A DNA stretch of 64,000 nucleotides from Flavihumibacter soli (GTDB lineage Bacteria; Bacteroidota; Bacteroidia; Sphingobacteriales; Sphingobacteriaceae): NCBI RefSeq assembly GCF_010692725.1, contig NZ_JAAFZB010000092.1, positions 310,001 through 374,000 on the forward strand, written 5' to 3'. The translations under genes were made by a program, and so were the position numbers. The stretch's first letter is position 1. Each line of letters opens with the position of its first letter. This document shows positions 1 through 6,972 of this stretch, piece after piece. The notes beneath the pieces are model-generated. The model was not told the DNA's origin and did not search any database. It saw only the letters and a program-made list of their open reading frames with translations.

Positions 1-31
1 ATTAATCTGGTTAATTGTTTCTAAGCCTTGG

Positions 32-334
32 ATGAATTACCTGGAAAGTTTTATACTTGGAATTTATGCATTTGCCGCATTTGAAATACTTATTGTTTTC
101 CAGATTCTTATTACGGGGCTTTTATTCAGAACAAACTTTTTGACGGACGGGTTTTTGATTCAAATCCAGGTAGTAAGCCTTGCATGGAGCTTTTTTTGCT
201 TTCTGACTTTTTTTAAATCGAAAAAAATAAAATTTCTCATCCCGCGCATTTTACTTGGCCTCGTCCTTGGAATTATAGTATACCAAAAGATAACCGTACT
301 TATCGCAAATTTGATACTGAAAATATTTTACTGA
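32..334 (+). CDS. small integral membrane protein, unknown
   Basis: A 100-residue hydrophobic protein with about three predicted membrane helices (roughly residues 5-32, 42-62 and 70-97) joined by short basic loops containing KSKKIK. I do not recognise the family. The ATG at 32 is the first possible start. The bases just before it (ATTAATC, then AAGCCTTGGATG) resemble the right arm of the attC-like site at 4110-4140 (ATTAATC, then AAAGCCTTGAATG). The window may therefore open inside a decayed cassette junction, and this gene may be the first visible cassette cargo. No complementary cassette end was found downstream. Confidence 0.5.
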   Translation: MNYLESFILGIYAFAAFEILIVFQILITGLLFRTNFLTDGFLIQIQVVSLAWSFFCFLTFFKSKKIKFLIPRILLGLVLGIIVYQKITVLIANLILKIFY

Positions 335-651
335 TTTCAGATGCAAACTGCAGCCTACCGACTTGTTTCTCCTTAATATGTTTAGAAAAATCTTTTTCTC
401 CACCGCTGCAGCCCAAAAACCAGCCTGATCTATACCGTGTCAGCGTACGAACCTTGAAGACAACCTTCCTTTTATGATTTGGAATTGCAGACCTTTAAAA
501 ATATATTTAAAAAATATACGGCGTAAATATTAATGCGATTTATGCGTATATCCCGCCATTTTAAGGTGGATATATGTATAAAATGGAGATTCATGCGCGT
601 ATATAAACAAGTTAGCGGTAATTGGTCGGGTGGTATATAGACTCAATCTAA
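335..651. other. intergenic, decayed cassette junction
   Basis: No convincing gene. Around 520-605 the stretch is A+T-rich and carries short direct copies of ATGCGTATAT and ATGCGCGTATAT, plus ATATATGTATA. It ends at 611 with GTTAGCGGTAATT, which matches the right-hand core and cassette start of the other attC-like sites. Its reverse complement occurs at 1270-1281 as AACTCCCGCTAAC-like sequence, one mismatch apart. I could not find an intact left arm, so this looks like a degenerate site. Confidence 0.4.
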
Positions 652-1095
652 ATGTGGAATAGACAAATCATATTTCTATCACTCGTTGCCTTGACGATCG
701 GATGGGTTCTTTGGAGACGGGGAAAACATTTGCTTAAGAAATGGAAGAAGTCAGAAGCGATGGTGGTCAGTAACAAGTACACGCCAAACGAATTTGCATT
801 ATTCGAATCAATTGACCCCGTGCGCGATGAGACGGGAACCTATCACGCAGTAGTTGAATTCAAGACTGACAAGGGCCAGACAATAAAAAAGCAACTGGAC
901 ATTGGAGGAAACCCACCAAGGCCAGTTGGACAGAGAATGTTAGTAATCTATGATCCGAATAACCCGCTAAACTTTCTAACCGATCATCGGACAAAGCTTG
1001 AAATTATTCCAAGAATCTTGGTGGCACTTGGACTGATAGGACTGTTAGTGAGTATCGCGGACCTTTTTGGAGTAATTTCAATAATTTCCGACTAA
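652..1095 (+). CDS. DUF3592-like membrane protein
   Basis: A 147-residue protein with an N-terminal membrane helix (about residues 4-21), a basic stretch (RRGKHLLKKWKK), a central soluble beta-rich region (about 35-105) and a C-terminal helix (about 120-143). Two helices flanking a beta domain with a VIYDPNNP-like strand is the usual DUF3592 layout. The function of that family is unknown. It is the cargo of the cassette running from about 611 to the site at 1275. The gene at 3465 has the same architecture with a different sequence. No promoter is evident. Confidence 0.6.
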   Translation: MWNRQIIFLSLVALTIGWVLWRRGKHLLKKWKKSEAMVVSNKYTPNEFALFESIDPVRDETGTYHAVVEFKTDKGQTIKKQLDIGGNPPRPVGQRMLVIYDPNNPLNFLTDHRTKLEIIPRILVALGLIGLLVSIADLFGVISIISD

Positions 1096-1274
1096 CCAAA
1101 CTAGGCTATCACAAGCTATAAGTCATGGCGCACGGTTAGTATTTAATTTGATTGTTTGGGTGTGCCGCCACACTCAAGGATATGGACAAGGATGAAACCT
1201 ATGGATTAATGAGTTTTTAAATAGTACCTTCCTCAAACTATACATTTCCGACCTATTGGGTAAAAAGCAACTCC

Positions 1275-1402
1275 CGCTAACAACGGCTTAAAGCTATAGC
1301 GGTCACTGCTATTTGAAACCACCTGCTTTCTAACTATTTTAGTGCCAAACGCCTGGCGAAGTGCAACTAATTCGCTACAACTTAAAGCCATAAACGTTAT
1401 AT
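1275..1402 (+). repeat. attC-like site A
   Basis: Left box CGCTAAC (1275-1281) and right box GTTATAT (1396-1402). Left arm AACGGCTTAAAGCTATAGCG pairs imperfectly with right arm CGCTACAACTTAAAGCCATA. The loop carries CTGCTTTCTAAC and TAGTGCC motifs shared with other sites. The left box is the complement of the start of the preceding cassette (GTTAGCG at 611). The right box complements the end of the following cassette (ATATAAC at 1825). Unpaired bases between the arms match the extrahelical-base style of integron attC. Confidence 0.75.
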
Positions 1403-1811
1403 GCTAACTTACAAACGACTCATCTATGCATTTACCGCCTTCCTGCTAACATTGGTTTTAAGTAGCTGCTTTCAACTTTTTGATGCGGGGAAAAATACAA
1501 TCATAAAGTCGGCTTCTAATGACTCAAAAAACAAAAAAGCTGTATTGTTTTTAAAGTCAGGCAATGCAACCACAGGTGAGTCGCTACAGGTTTCTATATT
1601 AAACTACAATCAGGACTTAAACGAAACAGAAAATGGGAATGTATTAATTACAGGCTCTGACCATGGTAACTTAACTCTAGATACTGGTGCAGTAGAACTG
1701 ATCTGGTTATCCAAGGACTCATTGCTGATTAAATACAATAGAAGTTTGAGGACTTTTACTAAACTTAGTGGAGCAAACGACATAAAAATCAGATATCTAG
1801 AGGAGGACTAA
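1401..1811 (+). CDS. putative lipoprotein, unknown
   Basis: A 136-residue protein with a lipoprotein signal peptide: basic start (MLTYKR), hydrophobic core to about residue 20 and lipobox LSSC with the acylated Cys near residue 23. The mature part is small, polar and beta-rich, with no recognised domain. It should be exported and lipid-anchored. The ATG at 1401 lies inside the attC-like right box (TTATATG), so cassette joining supplies the start codon. No ribosome-binding site is visible upstream. Confidence 0.62.
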   Translation: MLTYKRLIYAFTAFLLTLVLSSCFQLFDAGKNTIIKSASNDSKNKKAVLFLKSGNATTGESLQVSILNYNQDLNETENGNVLITGSDHGNLTLDTGAVELIWLSKDSLLIKYNRSLRTFTKLSGANDIKIRYLEED

Positions 1812-1824
1812 TAGAAAAGTCAGC

Positions 1825-1956
1825 ATATAACAAAGGCTTTGCAAAAATGGCGAGTGAAGTGGTTTAGGTTATTTTTCTGCTTTTAATTTAAGTTTGTGCT
1901 ATGCGACAATGAAGTGCTTTCTATTCGCCATCTTCGCAAAGCCCTAAACGTTACAG
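1825..1956 (+). repeat. attC-like site B
   Basis: Left box ATATAAC (1825-1831), right box GTTACAG (1950-1956). Arms AAAGGCTTTGCAAAAATGGCG and CGCCATCTTCGCAAAGCCCT pair well apart from a small internal bulge. The right half (1903-1953) matches site F (4928-4978) at 49 of 51 positions by direct reading, although the two cargo genes are unrelated. Confidence 0.8.
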
Positions 1957-2000
1957 GGCATTTTAAAACACGATAAAACAACAACATACGATACAAAAAA

Positions 2001-2510
2001 ATGACGCAATATTCGCTTGACGACATAAAGAAAATAGTTGACGAATTGGCTTTAAAAATCAACGCCCCGACAAATTTGCTACCGAGTTACGGACAGCAAA
2101 CTTGGGACTCTCATCCTTACATCGAGGTCGACAACTTGGGATTTATGTTTTACATCATCTCAGAACGTGGACAAGAATATCAAAGGAAAATGACGGACAA
2201 AATAGACGATTTGCTTTATTGGATTTTTGCTAATGTGACTTTTTCTAAGGCTTCTGAGTATGAACTGAAAAACAGAATTGAAGACAAGGATTGTAGGCGA
2301 ATTATGTTTGACAAGCAAGAAGAATTACTTGGACAGCTTAATTACAACTGGAGACAAAAAGAAAATGCCGAACGCCAAGGTATTTTAAAAAATCATCCGT
2401 TTGACGACTTAGCAGGAGTTCGAGCAACCTACTTCGGACAGCTTAGACAGCAAGGACTCTCAGAAACTGAAATCAGCAAATTGGCTTACGAAAAATATCC
2501 TAACCATTGA
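2001..2510 (+). CDS. Imm63-like immunity protein
   Basis: A 169-residue soluble protein without signal peptide. The order of features fits immunity protein 63: an N-terminal helix (SLDDIKKIVDELA), a LLPSYG segment, HPYIEVDNLGF followed by SERGQE, then a helical region with NVTFSKASEYELKNRIEDKD and RRIMFDKQEELL. Imm63 proteins neutralise polymorphic toxins delivered by neighbouring cells. No toxin gene is visible in the window, so this would be an orphan immunity gene, a common cassette cargo type. The family call is from recalled motifs. Start 2001 follows an A-rich stretch 45 bp after the cassette junction. Confidence 0.68.
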   Translation: MTQYSLDDIKKIVDELALKINAPTNLLPSYGQQTWDSHPYIEVDNLGFMFYIISERGQEYQRKMTDKIDDLLYWIFANVTFSKASEYELKNRIEDKDCRRIMFDKQEELLGQLNYNWRQKENAERQGILKNHPFDDLAGVRATYFGQLRQQGLSETEISKLAYEKYPNH

Positions 2511-2522
2511 AAGAAAAACGCC

Positions 2523-2654
2523 CTATAACAGGCGTTTGGCAAAAAAGCGGGTTCAATGCTTAAATGAGCCTTTGTGCTTCGAATCAAGTTCAGTGCTGGC
2601 AGACAGTTTTGTGCTTCGAAATCCGCTTCTTCGCCAAGCGCCAAAACGTTAGCA
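2523..2654 (+). repeat. attC-like site C
   Basis: Left box CTATAAC (2523-2529), right box GTTAGCA (2648-2654). Arms AGGCGTTTGGCAAAAAAGCGG and CCGCTTCTTCGCCAAGCGCC pair imperfectly. The left flank GCCCTATAAC is the reverse complement, with one mismatch, of the cassette start GTTACAGGGC at 1950. Two open frames that begin inside the loop (2564 and 2574) are artefacts of the repeat. Confidence 0.78.
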
Positions 2655-2662
2655 GAAATTCT

Positions 2663-3310
2663 ATGTCCCCCTCGTATTACATCTATCTTTCAACTTTCCT
2701 GGGCTTTCCAATCTTTGCGCTTGTCGTATCACGGTATCTTGACTTTGGTAGAAGTAAAAAATATTTGACGTTAGTATTTTTAGTATTCCTTACCCATAAT
2801 TTTTTATTGTTCTTCGATTTTTCACTAAAAGGGGAGTATGCAGACTATATCATTCTTTCGTTGGAGTATTTCTATTTCTGTTTGATAATTTTTTTTCTTT
2901 ATAAGTCTACCAATAGGTTAACTACAATAATTCGAAATATTGGAAGTGCAATAGTGGCCATGGGATTTTTACAGGGCCTTATTGGAATATTGCTATTTAT
3001 TGTTGTTTCGCAAGATTTTGAGGCTGACAAGATTTATAATTTTAGGTCCAACGGAAGAGACTACCAGACAAGACGTTATAGCTTTGGCTTCGCCACGTTA
3101 GATGATATTAGATATACTTTTGAAACATATCGGAGCTACAACTATATTCCTTTCGAGAGGCTTATTAATGAAACTGACTTTTTGGGGTTGCAGACCGACC
3201 TTGACTTTCGTGAGGAAGGATTTAAAGTAAATATCAAGGACAGCCTTGATCGGCAAATGATAGAGTTTCTATCGCCAGATGGAAGAAAGGTTACAAGGCA
3301 AATTGACTGA
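2663..3310 (+). CDS. integral membrane protein, unknown
   Basis: A protein of about 215 residues with four hydrophobic segments in its first 125 residues and a polar C-terminal half (about 130-215) containing YNFRSNGRDYQTRRYSFGFA. I do not recognise the family. The frame is open back to 2564, but that extension lies inside the attC-like repeat. The ATG at 2663, 13 bp after the cassette boundary and followed by a hydrophobic helix, is the sensible start. The cassette ends match: GTTAGCAGAAATT at 2648 and its near complement at 3314-3326. Confidence 0.6.
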   Translation: MSPSYYIYLSTFLGFPIFALVVSRYLDFGRSKKYLTLVFLVFLTHNFLLFFDFSLKGEYADYIILSLEYFYFCLIIFFLYKSTNRLTTIIRNIGSAIVAMGFLQGLIGILLFIVVSQDFEADKIYNFRSNGRDYQTRRYSFGFATLDDIRYTFETYRSYNYIPFERLINETDFLGLQTDLDFREEGFKVNIKDSLDRQMIEFLSPDGRKVTRQID

Positions 3311-3319
3311 AATAACTTC

Positions 3320-3449
3320 TGCTAACACAACCTTCACGCAATAGCGGCTGTAGTGCCATATGAAAGTTCCCTGCTTTCTATTTACATTGGTGCTGGCTTT
3401 GAAGGCAGGGCAGGTAAACCGCTACTGCGCAAAGCCTTAAACGTTAAGC
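3320..3449 (+). repeat. attC-like site D
   Basis: Left box TGCTAAC (3320-3326), right box GTTAAGC (3443-3449), the latter an exact fit to the GTTRRRY consensus. Arms around AACCTTCACGCAATAGCGG and CCGCTACTGCGCAAAGCCTT. The loop contains CTGCTTTCTATTTACATTGG, as in site H. Left and right boxes complement the preceding cassette start and the following cassette end respectively. Confidence 0.75.
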
Positions 3450-3464
3450 GTAATTACACCTCTC

Positions 3465-4025
3465 ATGTCCGTTAATAGAAGAGAAAGAAGACAATCCCAC
3501 CGCCGTATGGTAAAGAATAGGCGTATTGTGGATTGGACGAAAATAAAGAAAGAAGCAAAGTTTTTACCTATCCTCTGGGCTTCAATGTTTCTTTTGATAT
3601 TTTCATTTAGTTATTTTTCTGTAAGAAATAATAATGATTTGCGTAATACTGTCGCATCTAATTCGACAAGTACTACTGCTAAAGTTTTAGACATCGCCGG
3701 CGGGAAAGGGGCTCATTATGCTACCTACGAATTCGCTGTAAATGGTGTGAAGGTGACGGGCACTACCCTTCATACATATCACGGAAATGTTGGAGACGAA
3801 ATCTGTATCAATTATTACAAACCAGACGCATCCATAAACATCTATTGCAGCGACGCATCCCTTGAAACCTTTGAAAAAGATGTGTTAGAATATACCTTTT
3901 CAATTACGGGTGTGACAATAATTGGAAGTTTTATCTTAATACCACTCTCCCTGTTAATTTCAGCTGTGACAGGTAACAAAAAGGTTTTAGCGGAAGTAAC
4001 ATCAAGAAAAAGTAACTACGCCTAA
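3465..4025 (+). CDS. DUF3592-like membrane protein
   Basis: A 186-residue protein with a very basic N-terminus (RRERRQSHRRMVKNRR), one membrane helix (about 38-56), a beta-rich central domain (about 70-140) and a C-terminal helix (about 148-172). The central strands ATYEFAVNGVKVTGTT and the later INYYKPDASINIY follow the DUF3592 pattern. The function of the family is unknown. The CDS stop overlaps the left box of site E. A second gene of this architecture lies in the cassette at 652. Confidence 0.6.
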   Translation: MSVNRRERRQSHRRMVKNRRIVDWTKIKKEAKFLPILWASMFLLIFSFSYFSVRNNNDLRNTVASNSTSTTAKVLDIAGGKGAHYATYEFAVNGVKVTGTTLHTYHGNVGDEICINYYKPDASINIYCSDASLETFEKDVLEYTFSITGVTIIGSFILIPLSLLISAVTGNKKVLAEVTSRKSNYA

Positions 4026-4147
4026 CACCGGCTTCAAACTATAGCGACTGAGGTGCTTTTTGAAAGGAACTACTTTCTGTCTAATTTAGTGCTCAGGCCA
4101 GGCTCGGTGTAATTAATCGCTACAGCTTAAAGCCTTGAATGTTGTGT
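4020..4147 (+). repeat. attC-like site E
   Basis: Left box GCCTAAC (4020-4026), an exact RYYYAAC, and right box GTTGTGT (4141-4147). Arms ACCGGCTTCAAACTATAGCG and CGCTACAGCTTAAAGCCTTG pair imperfectly. The left flank ACTACGCCTAAC matches the complement of the start GTTAAGCGTAATT at 3443 with two differences. The loop is most like site A. Confidence 0.75.
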
Positions 4148-4159
4148 GCAAGTGTAAAT

Positions 4160-4838
4160 ATGACAACCATCGATACAATTTTACTAGACTGGATTAGACG
4201 TCAAGCTTCACTTGGACCGAATGTAGAAATTGCAGGCGACCCGCAAGAAAACGATGCTTTTTGGTATCTATTGACGATGTGCTGTCCTTTGATGTTTGAA
4301 AGCTATGCTATAATTCTTCACCCTTTTTGGATTAAATCAAATGGAAGTAGCGAGTCAAACCTGTCTCTTGGCCTGAATTTTTTAAATTAAATAACAAACA
4401 GTTCACGTTAGAGACAGCTAATCAAGTTCAAGAAGAAATACGAAAGGAGATTTTGAAGGAAGGTTGGCCTTCGGATATTCGTTATCCTGCTGAAGGGGAC
4501 TGCGAAAATAATCAGTAATTTTCGTAAGAGATACAATCATACAGAATTTAGGTGACCAAGTAATTCACTATTATTATTGTATTTTGAAAACTCAGAGATG
4601 GGAGCACGAAGTGTTTTACAAAGGTCAATTATCTGAGTTAGAAAGGTTATGGGATAAAAGTGAGGTGAGAGACAATCCTACTGCTATTTACCCCGACACC
4701 CAAGAATGGTGCTTAGTTACCGATTATGACTTGCAATTTTCCTACGTCGCAGGACCTAAGCTATTTGTCGACTCCTTAGCTGTTAATAAAAACCTCGACA
4801 TTTATCCACTGACTCCAAAATTTCATGAGAGCAAATAA
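4160..4838 (+). pseudogene. frameshifted cytoplasmic protein of unknown family
   Basis: The 5' part (4160-4390) encodes MTTIDTILLDWIRRQ and continues to HPFWIK, then loses frame. From about 4366 another frame reads SWPEFFKLNNKQFTLETANQ and on to DCENNQ, stopping at 4518. A third frame from about 4519 reads IFVRDTIIQNLGDQ, then YYYCILKTQRWEHEVFYKG and on to 4838. The three frames follow each other without gap or overlap, as expected for one ancestral gene of about 230-250 residues with two frameshifts. The first break probably also lost some coding sequence. An ATG at 4139 inside the attC site is in frame but unlikely. I cannot name the family. Confidence 0.7.
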
Positions 4839-4848
4839 GAACACCAGC

Positions 4849-4981
4849 ACACAACACAGGCTCTTGCAAAAGTGGCGGGGCGACGTTTTTCTCGAATATT
4901 TCTACATTTAACCAAGTTTTGAGCCGGGCGACAATGAAGTGCTTTCTATCCGCCATCTTCGCAAAGCCCTAACCGTTATAG
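4849..4981 (+). repeat. attC-like site F
   Basis: Left box ACACAAC (4849-4855), right box GTTATAG (4975-4981). Arms AGGCTCTTGCAAAAGTGGCGG and CCGCCATCTTCGCAAAGCCC. The left flank CAGCACACAAC complements the start GTTGTGTGC of the cassette at 4141. Its right half is nearly identical to site B. Confidence 0.8.
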
Positions 4982-5006
4982 CCAATTTTAAAGAGAACAG
5001 TAAAAA

Positions 5007-5540
5007 ATGGAAGAGCCTAGAAAGATGAAATCAACAATTGTGGATTCAACAACAGGAATAACTATCACAACTCCAAAGCGAAAAAGTTGGGCTTTAATAT
5101 TTATTTTATCGGTAATAACGCTTCAATTCACGAATGGAATTGTTCAATCTTTATTTTTCGCAAGTGAGCTACAGATAATAGAAAGAATTATAATTATTAT
5201 TTCAGCGGTAATTATAGTTTACTTTACTTTAAAAGGACTGTTTTGGCAACTAAAAGGTGTAAAAGAAATTAGCATAAATAAAGACAAATTAAAATTAAGC
5301 AAACTGTCTCCGCTTTGGACAAAGACAAAAACATACAGACTTTCGGAGATTAAAAACATTGACATTAAGGACGAAACTGTTTCAGAAGGACCAACTGCTA
5401 TGCTCCAAATTTTGAGAATAACAGACAAAATAAAAATTACCTTTTCATACGGCTATGATACTATAACAGCTACAAGCGGAATTGACCAAACAGAAGCGTT
5501 GGAATTGAAAGACTTAATGAAAAACAAAATAGGACTTTAG
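5007..5540 (+). CDS. membrane protein with PH-like C-terminal domain
   Basis: A 177-residue protein: short polar N-terminus, two membrane helices (about 27-45 and 55-80) and a C-terminal soluble region (about 85-175) with alternating strands (GVKEISINKDKLKL, KTKTYRLSEIKNIDI). This resembles the small bacterial PH-type domains found after two helices in YdbS/YdbT-like proteins. The assignment rests on architecture only. ATG 5007 follows an A-rich leader; a second in-frame ATG is at 5025. The cassette boundaries are sites F and G, whose flanks (GTTATAGCCAATTTT and AAAAACTGGCTATAAC) are complementary apart from one mismatch. Confidence 0.5.
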   Translation: MEEPRKMKSTIVDSTTGITITTPKRKSWALIFILSVITLQFTNGIVQSLFFASELQIIERIIIIISAVIIVYFTLKGLFWQLKGVKEISINKDKLKLSKLSPLWTKTKTYRLSEIKNIDIKDETVSEGPTAMLQILRITDKIKITFSYGYDTITATSGIDQTEALELKDLMKNKIGL

Positions 5541-5559
5541 TGATGAAAAGAAAAACTGG

Positions 5560-5691
5560 CTATAACAGCAGCTACCCAAAAGTGGCGGTTCAGTGGTTAA
5601 ATCAAGAACAGTGCTTCTATCAAAGTTTCTGCTTGGCTGACAGTGAAGTGCTACGAAATCGACACCTTCGGGTAGCTGCAAACCGTTATGT
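5560..5691 (+). repeat. attC-like site G
   Basis: Left box CTATAAC (5560-5566), right box GTTATGT (5685-5691). Arms AGCAGCTACCCAAAAGTGGCG and CGACACCTTCGGGTAGCTGC pair strongly. The GGGTAGCTGC segment is fully complementary to GCAGCTACCC. The loop shares CTGACAGTGAAGTGCTACGA-type sequence with site C. Confidence 0.8.
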
Positions 5692-6251
5692 GCAAATTTA
5701 AAGACACCCCAATCGCCCCTATACGAGTAGCGTTAGTTTCGGTAATGCTGCTACTTGTCTCATTTACTTCTCTTGCCCAATTGAAGCCAAGTGAGTTAAT
5801 TGGCAAAATTTATAGGGATATAAAGGAAATTAAAGAGTTTAAGAATTACTATGGCGACCATTCACGACTAATTCCAACTGCAGACTTTGGCACCTCAGAC
5901 AAATATGCGGTTGTTCAAATTACTGACACAGTTGAAAAAAACCATATTATAATCTTAGAAGAACTGCTTAATGACGAAACATCCCCAGGTCGATCAAAAT
6001 ATAAGATTTTAGACCTGTTGTATGTAAAGTATAAGTCCGCCGAAAACTGGATTTCACTCTGTGAATGTTATCAAGGTTCGACTTATACACCAGAATTAAT
6101 TGCGTTGGTAGCGACTCAACCAAATGAAGACTTTACAACAAAAATCAAGAAAGTTTGGAGACTTGATTTTAAAATGGGGAGAATTCTGCCTTTAACTAAC
6201 AAAGTAGGAATTAAATGCTCAAACCCCGACGAGGGCTGCACTGATGAGTAA
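5688..6251 (+). CDS. secreted protein, unknown
   Basis: A 187-residue protein with an N-terminal signal sequence (hydrophobic core about residues 12-30, ending SLAQ), consistent with export. The mature region includes AVVQITDTVEKNHIIILEE and a Cys-containing tail. I do not recognise a family. The ATG at 5688 lies inside the attC right box (GTTATGTGC), as for the lipoprotein gene at 1401. No matching end GCACATAAC is found after the gene. Instead it runs directly into a cupin gene 28 bp later, so the cassette looks fused or has lost its own attC site. Confidence 0.6.
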   Translation: MCKFKDTPIAPIRVALVSVMLLLVSFTSLAQLKPSELIGKIYRDIKEIKEFKNYYGDHSRLIPTADFGTSDKYAVVQITDTVEKNHIIILEELLNDETSPGRSKYKILDLLYVKYKSAENWISLCECYQGSTYTPELIALVATQPNEDFTTKIKKVWRLDFKMGRILPLTNKVGIKCSNPDEGCTDE

Positions 6252-6279
6252 TGAGAAAAAAATCTTAAGATGAAATATC

Positions 6280-6822
6280 ATGTCTAAGCGAAAGCAATTT
6301 ATCGGTCAAGTGGGCTTAGCCACTTTGGGATCATTCTTTCCTGTCGACTTGTGCAAAGGCTTTGATAGCCCTGAAGGTTTGGTGGTTTATCCCGATGACG
6401 GCGAAACCATTATGCTGAGGGAAGGAACTTCTCTTGTAAAAATTAAAGTGGCCAGGACCAACGGTTATGAATCAATGTCATTCTTAGCTTCGACTCTTCC
6501 TCCGGGAGACATTATCCCAATCCATAAGCATCTCAACGAAGATGAAATTATTTTCTTTCACGAGGGAACCGGAATTTTAACTGTGGGGGAGAAAGAATAT
6601 TCAATCATACCAGATTTGGTTGCCATGGTGCCTAAGGGTGTTTGGCATGGAATACAAAATGCTGGCAAAGAGCCGATACAAATGCGTTTTGTGTATTCGC
6701 CCGCCGGCTTTGAAGGTTATTTTAGAGAAGTCGGAACACCCGAGGGAAAACCTTTTATAAAAAGAAGTTTAGAGGAAAGAAAGCCAATAGCGAAAAAATG
6801 GGGAATGATTTTCAAAACTTAG
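6280..6822 (+). CDS. cupin-domain protein
   Basis: A 180-residue single-domain cupin. Motif 1 is PIHKHLNEDEIIFFHEGTG with metal-ligand candidates H82, H84 and E88. Motif 2 is MVPKGVWHGIQNAG with H123. The N-terminus (SKRKQFIGQVGLATLGSFF) looks like a weak export or membrane sequence. Small cupins of this type bind a metal and serve varied roles, so no substrate can be inferred. It is separated from the upstream gene by 28 bp with no attC-like site between, but is followed by site H. Its native cassette start, expected to begin GTTAGCGGC, is missing. Confidence 0.75.
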   Translation: MSKRKQFIGQVGLATLGSFFPVDLCKGFDSPEGLVVYPDDGETIMLREGTSLVKIKVARTNGYESMSFLASTLPPGDIIPIHKHLNEDEIIFFHEGTGILTVGEKEYSIIPDLVAMVPKGVWHGIQNAGKEPIQMRFVYSPAGFEGYFREVGTPEGKPFIKRSLEERKPIAKKWGMIFKT

Positions 6823-6833
6823 TTGAAAGCAGC

Positions 6834-6943
6834 CGCTAACCGCCGCTAACTTTTGAATCCAACTGCTTTCTATTACATTCGTGCTGGCTTGATTTTGACC
6901 TGCTATTTAACCGGCAACAGCAACAAGCCTTAACCCTTGTGCG
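6834..6943 (+). repeat. attC-like site H (degenerate)
   Basis: The left box CGCTAAC occurs twice in tandem (CCGCTAACCGCCGCTAAC, 6833-6850) and most of the left arm is missing. The loop CTGCTTTCTATTACATTCG is conserved with site D. The right end reads AAGCCTTAACCCTTGTGCG, with the core GTT changed to CTT at 6936-6938. The following cassette start TTGTGCGTCA still complements the cassette end near 7509-7524. Confidence 0.6.
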
Positions 6944-6972
6944 TCATCTTAGAATCCCAAACGAATTAATCA

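Noticed and set aside
2564-2662. Upstream extension of the membrane protein to 2564 and the overlapping frame 2574-2768
   Set aside because: Both lie inside the attC-like site. The cysteine-rich extension is translated repeat, and the ATG at 2663 just after the junction is the better start.
4139-4159. ATG at 4139 as start of the cassette gene
   Set aside because: It lies in the attC arm; the ATG at 4160 gives the family-like beginning MTTIDTILL.
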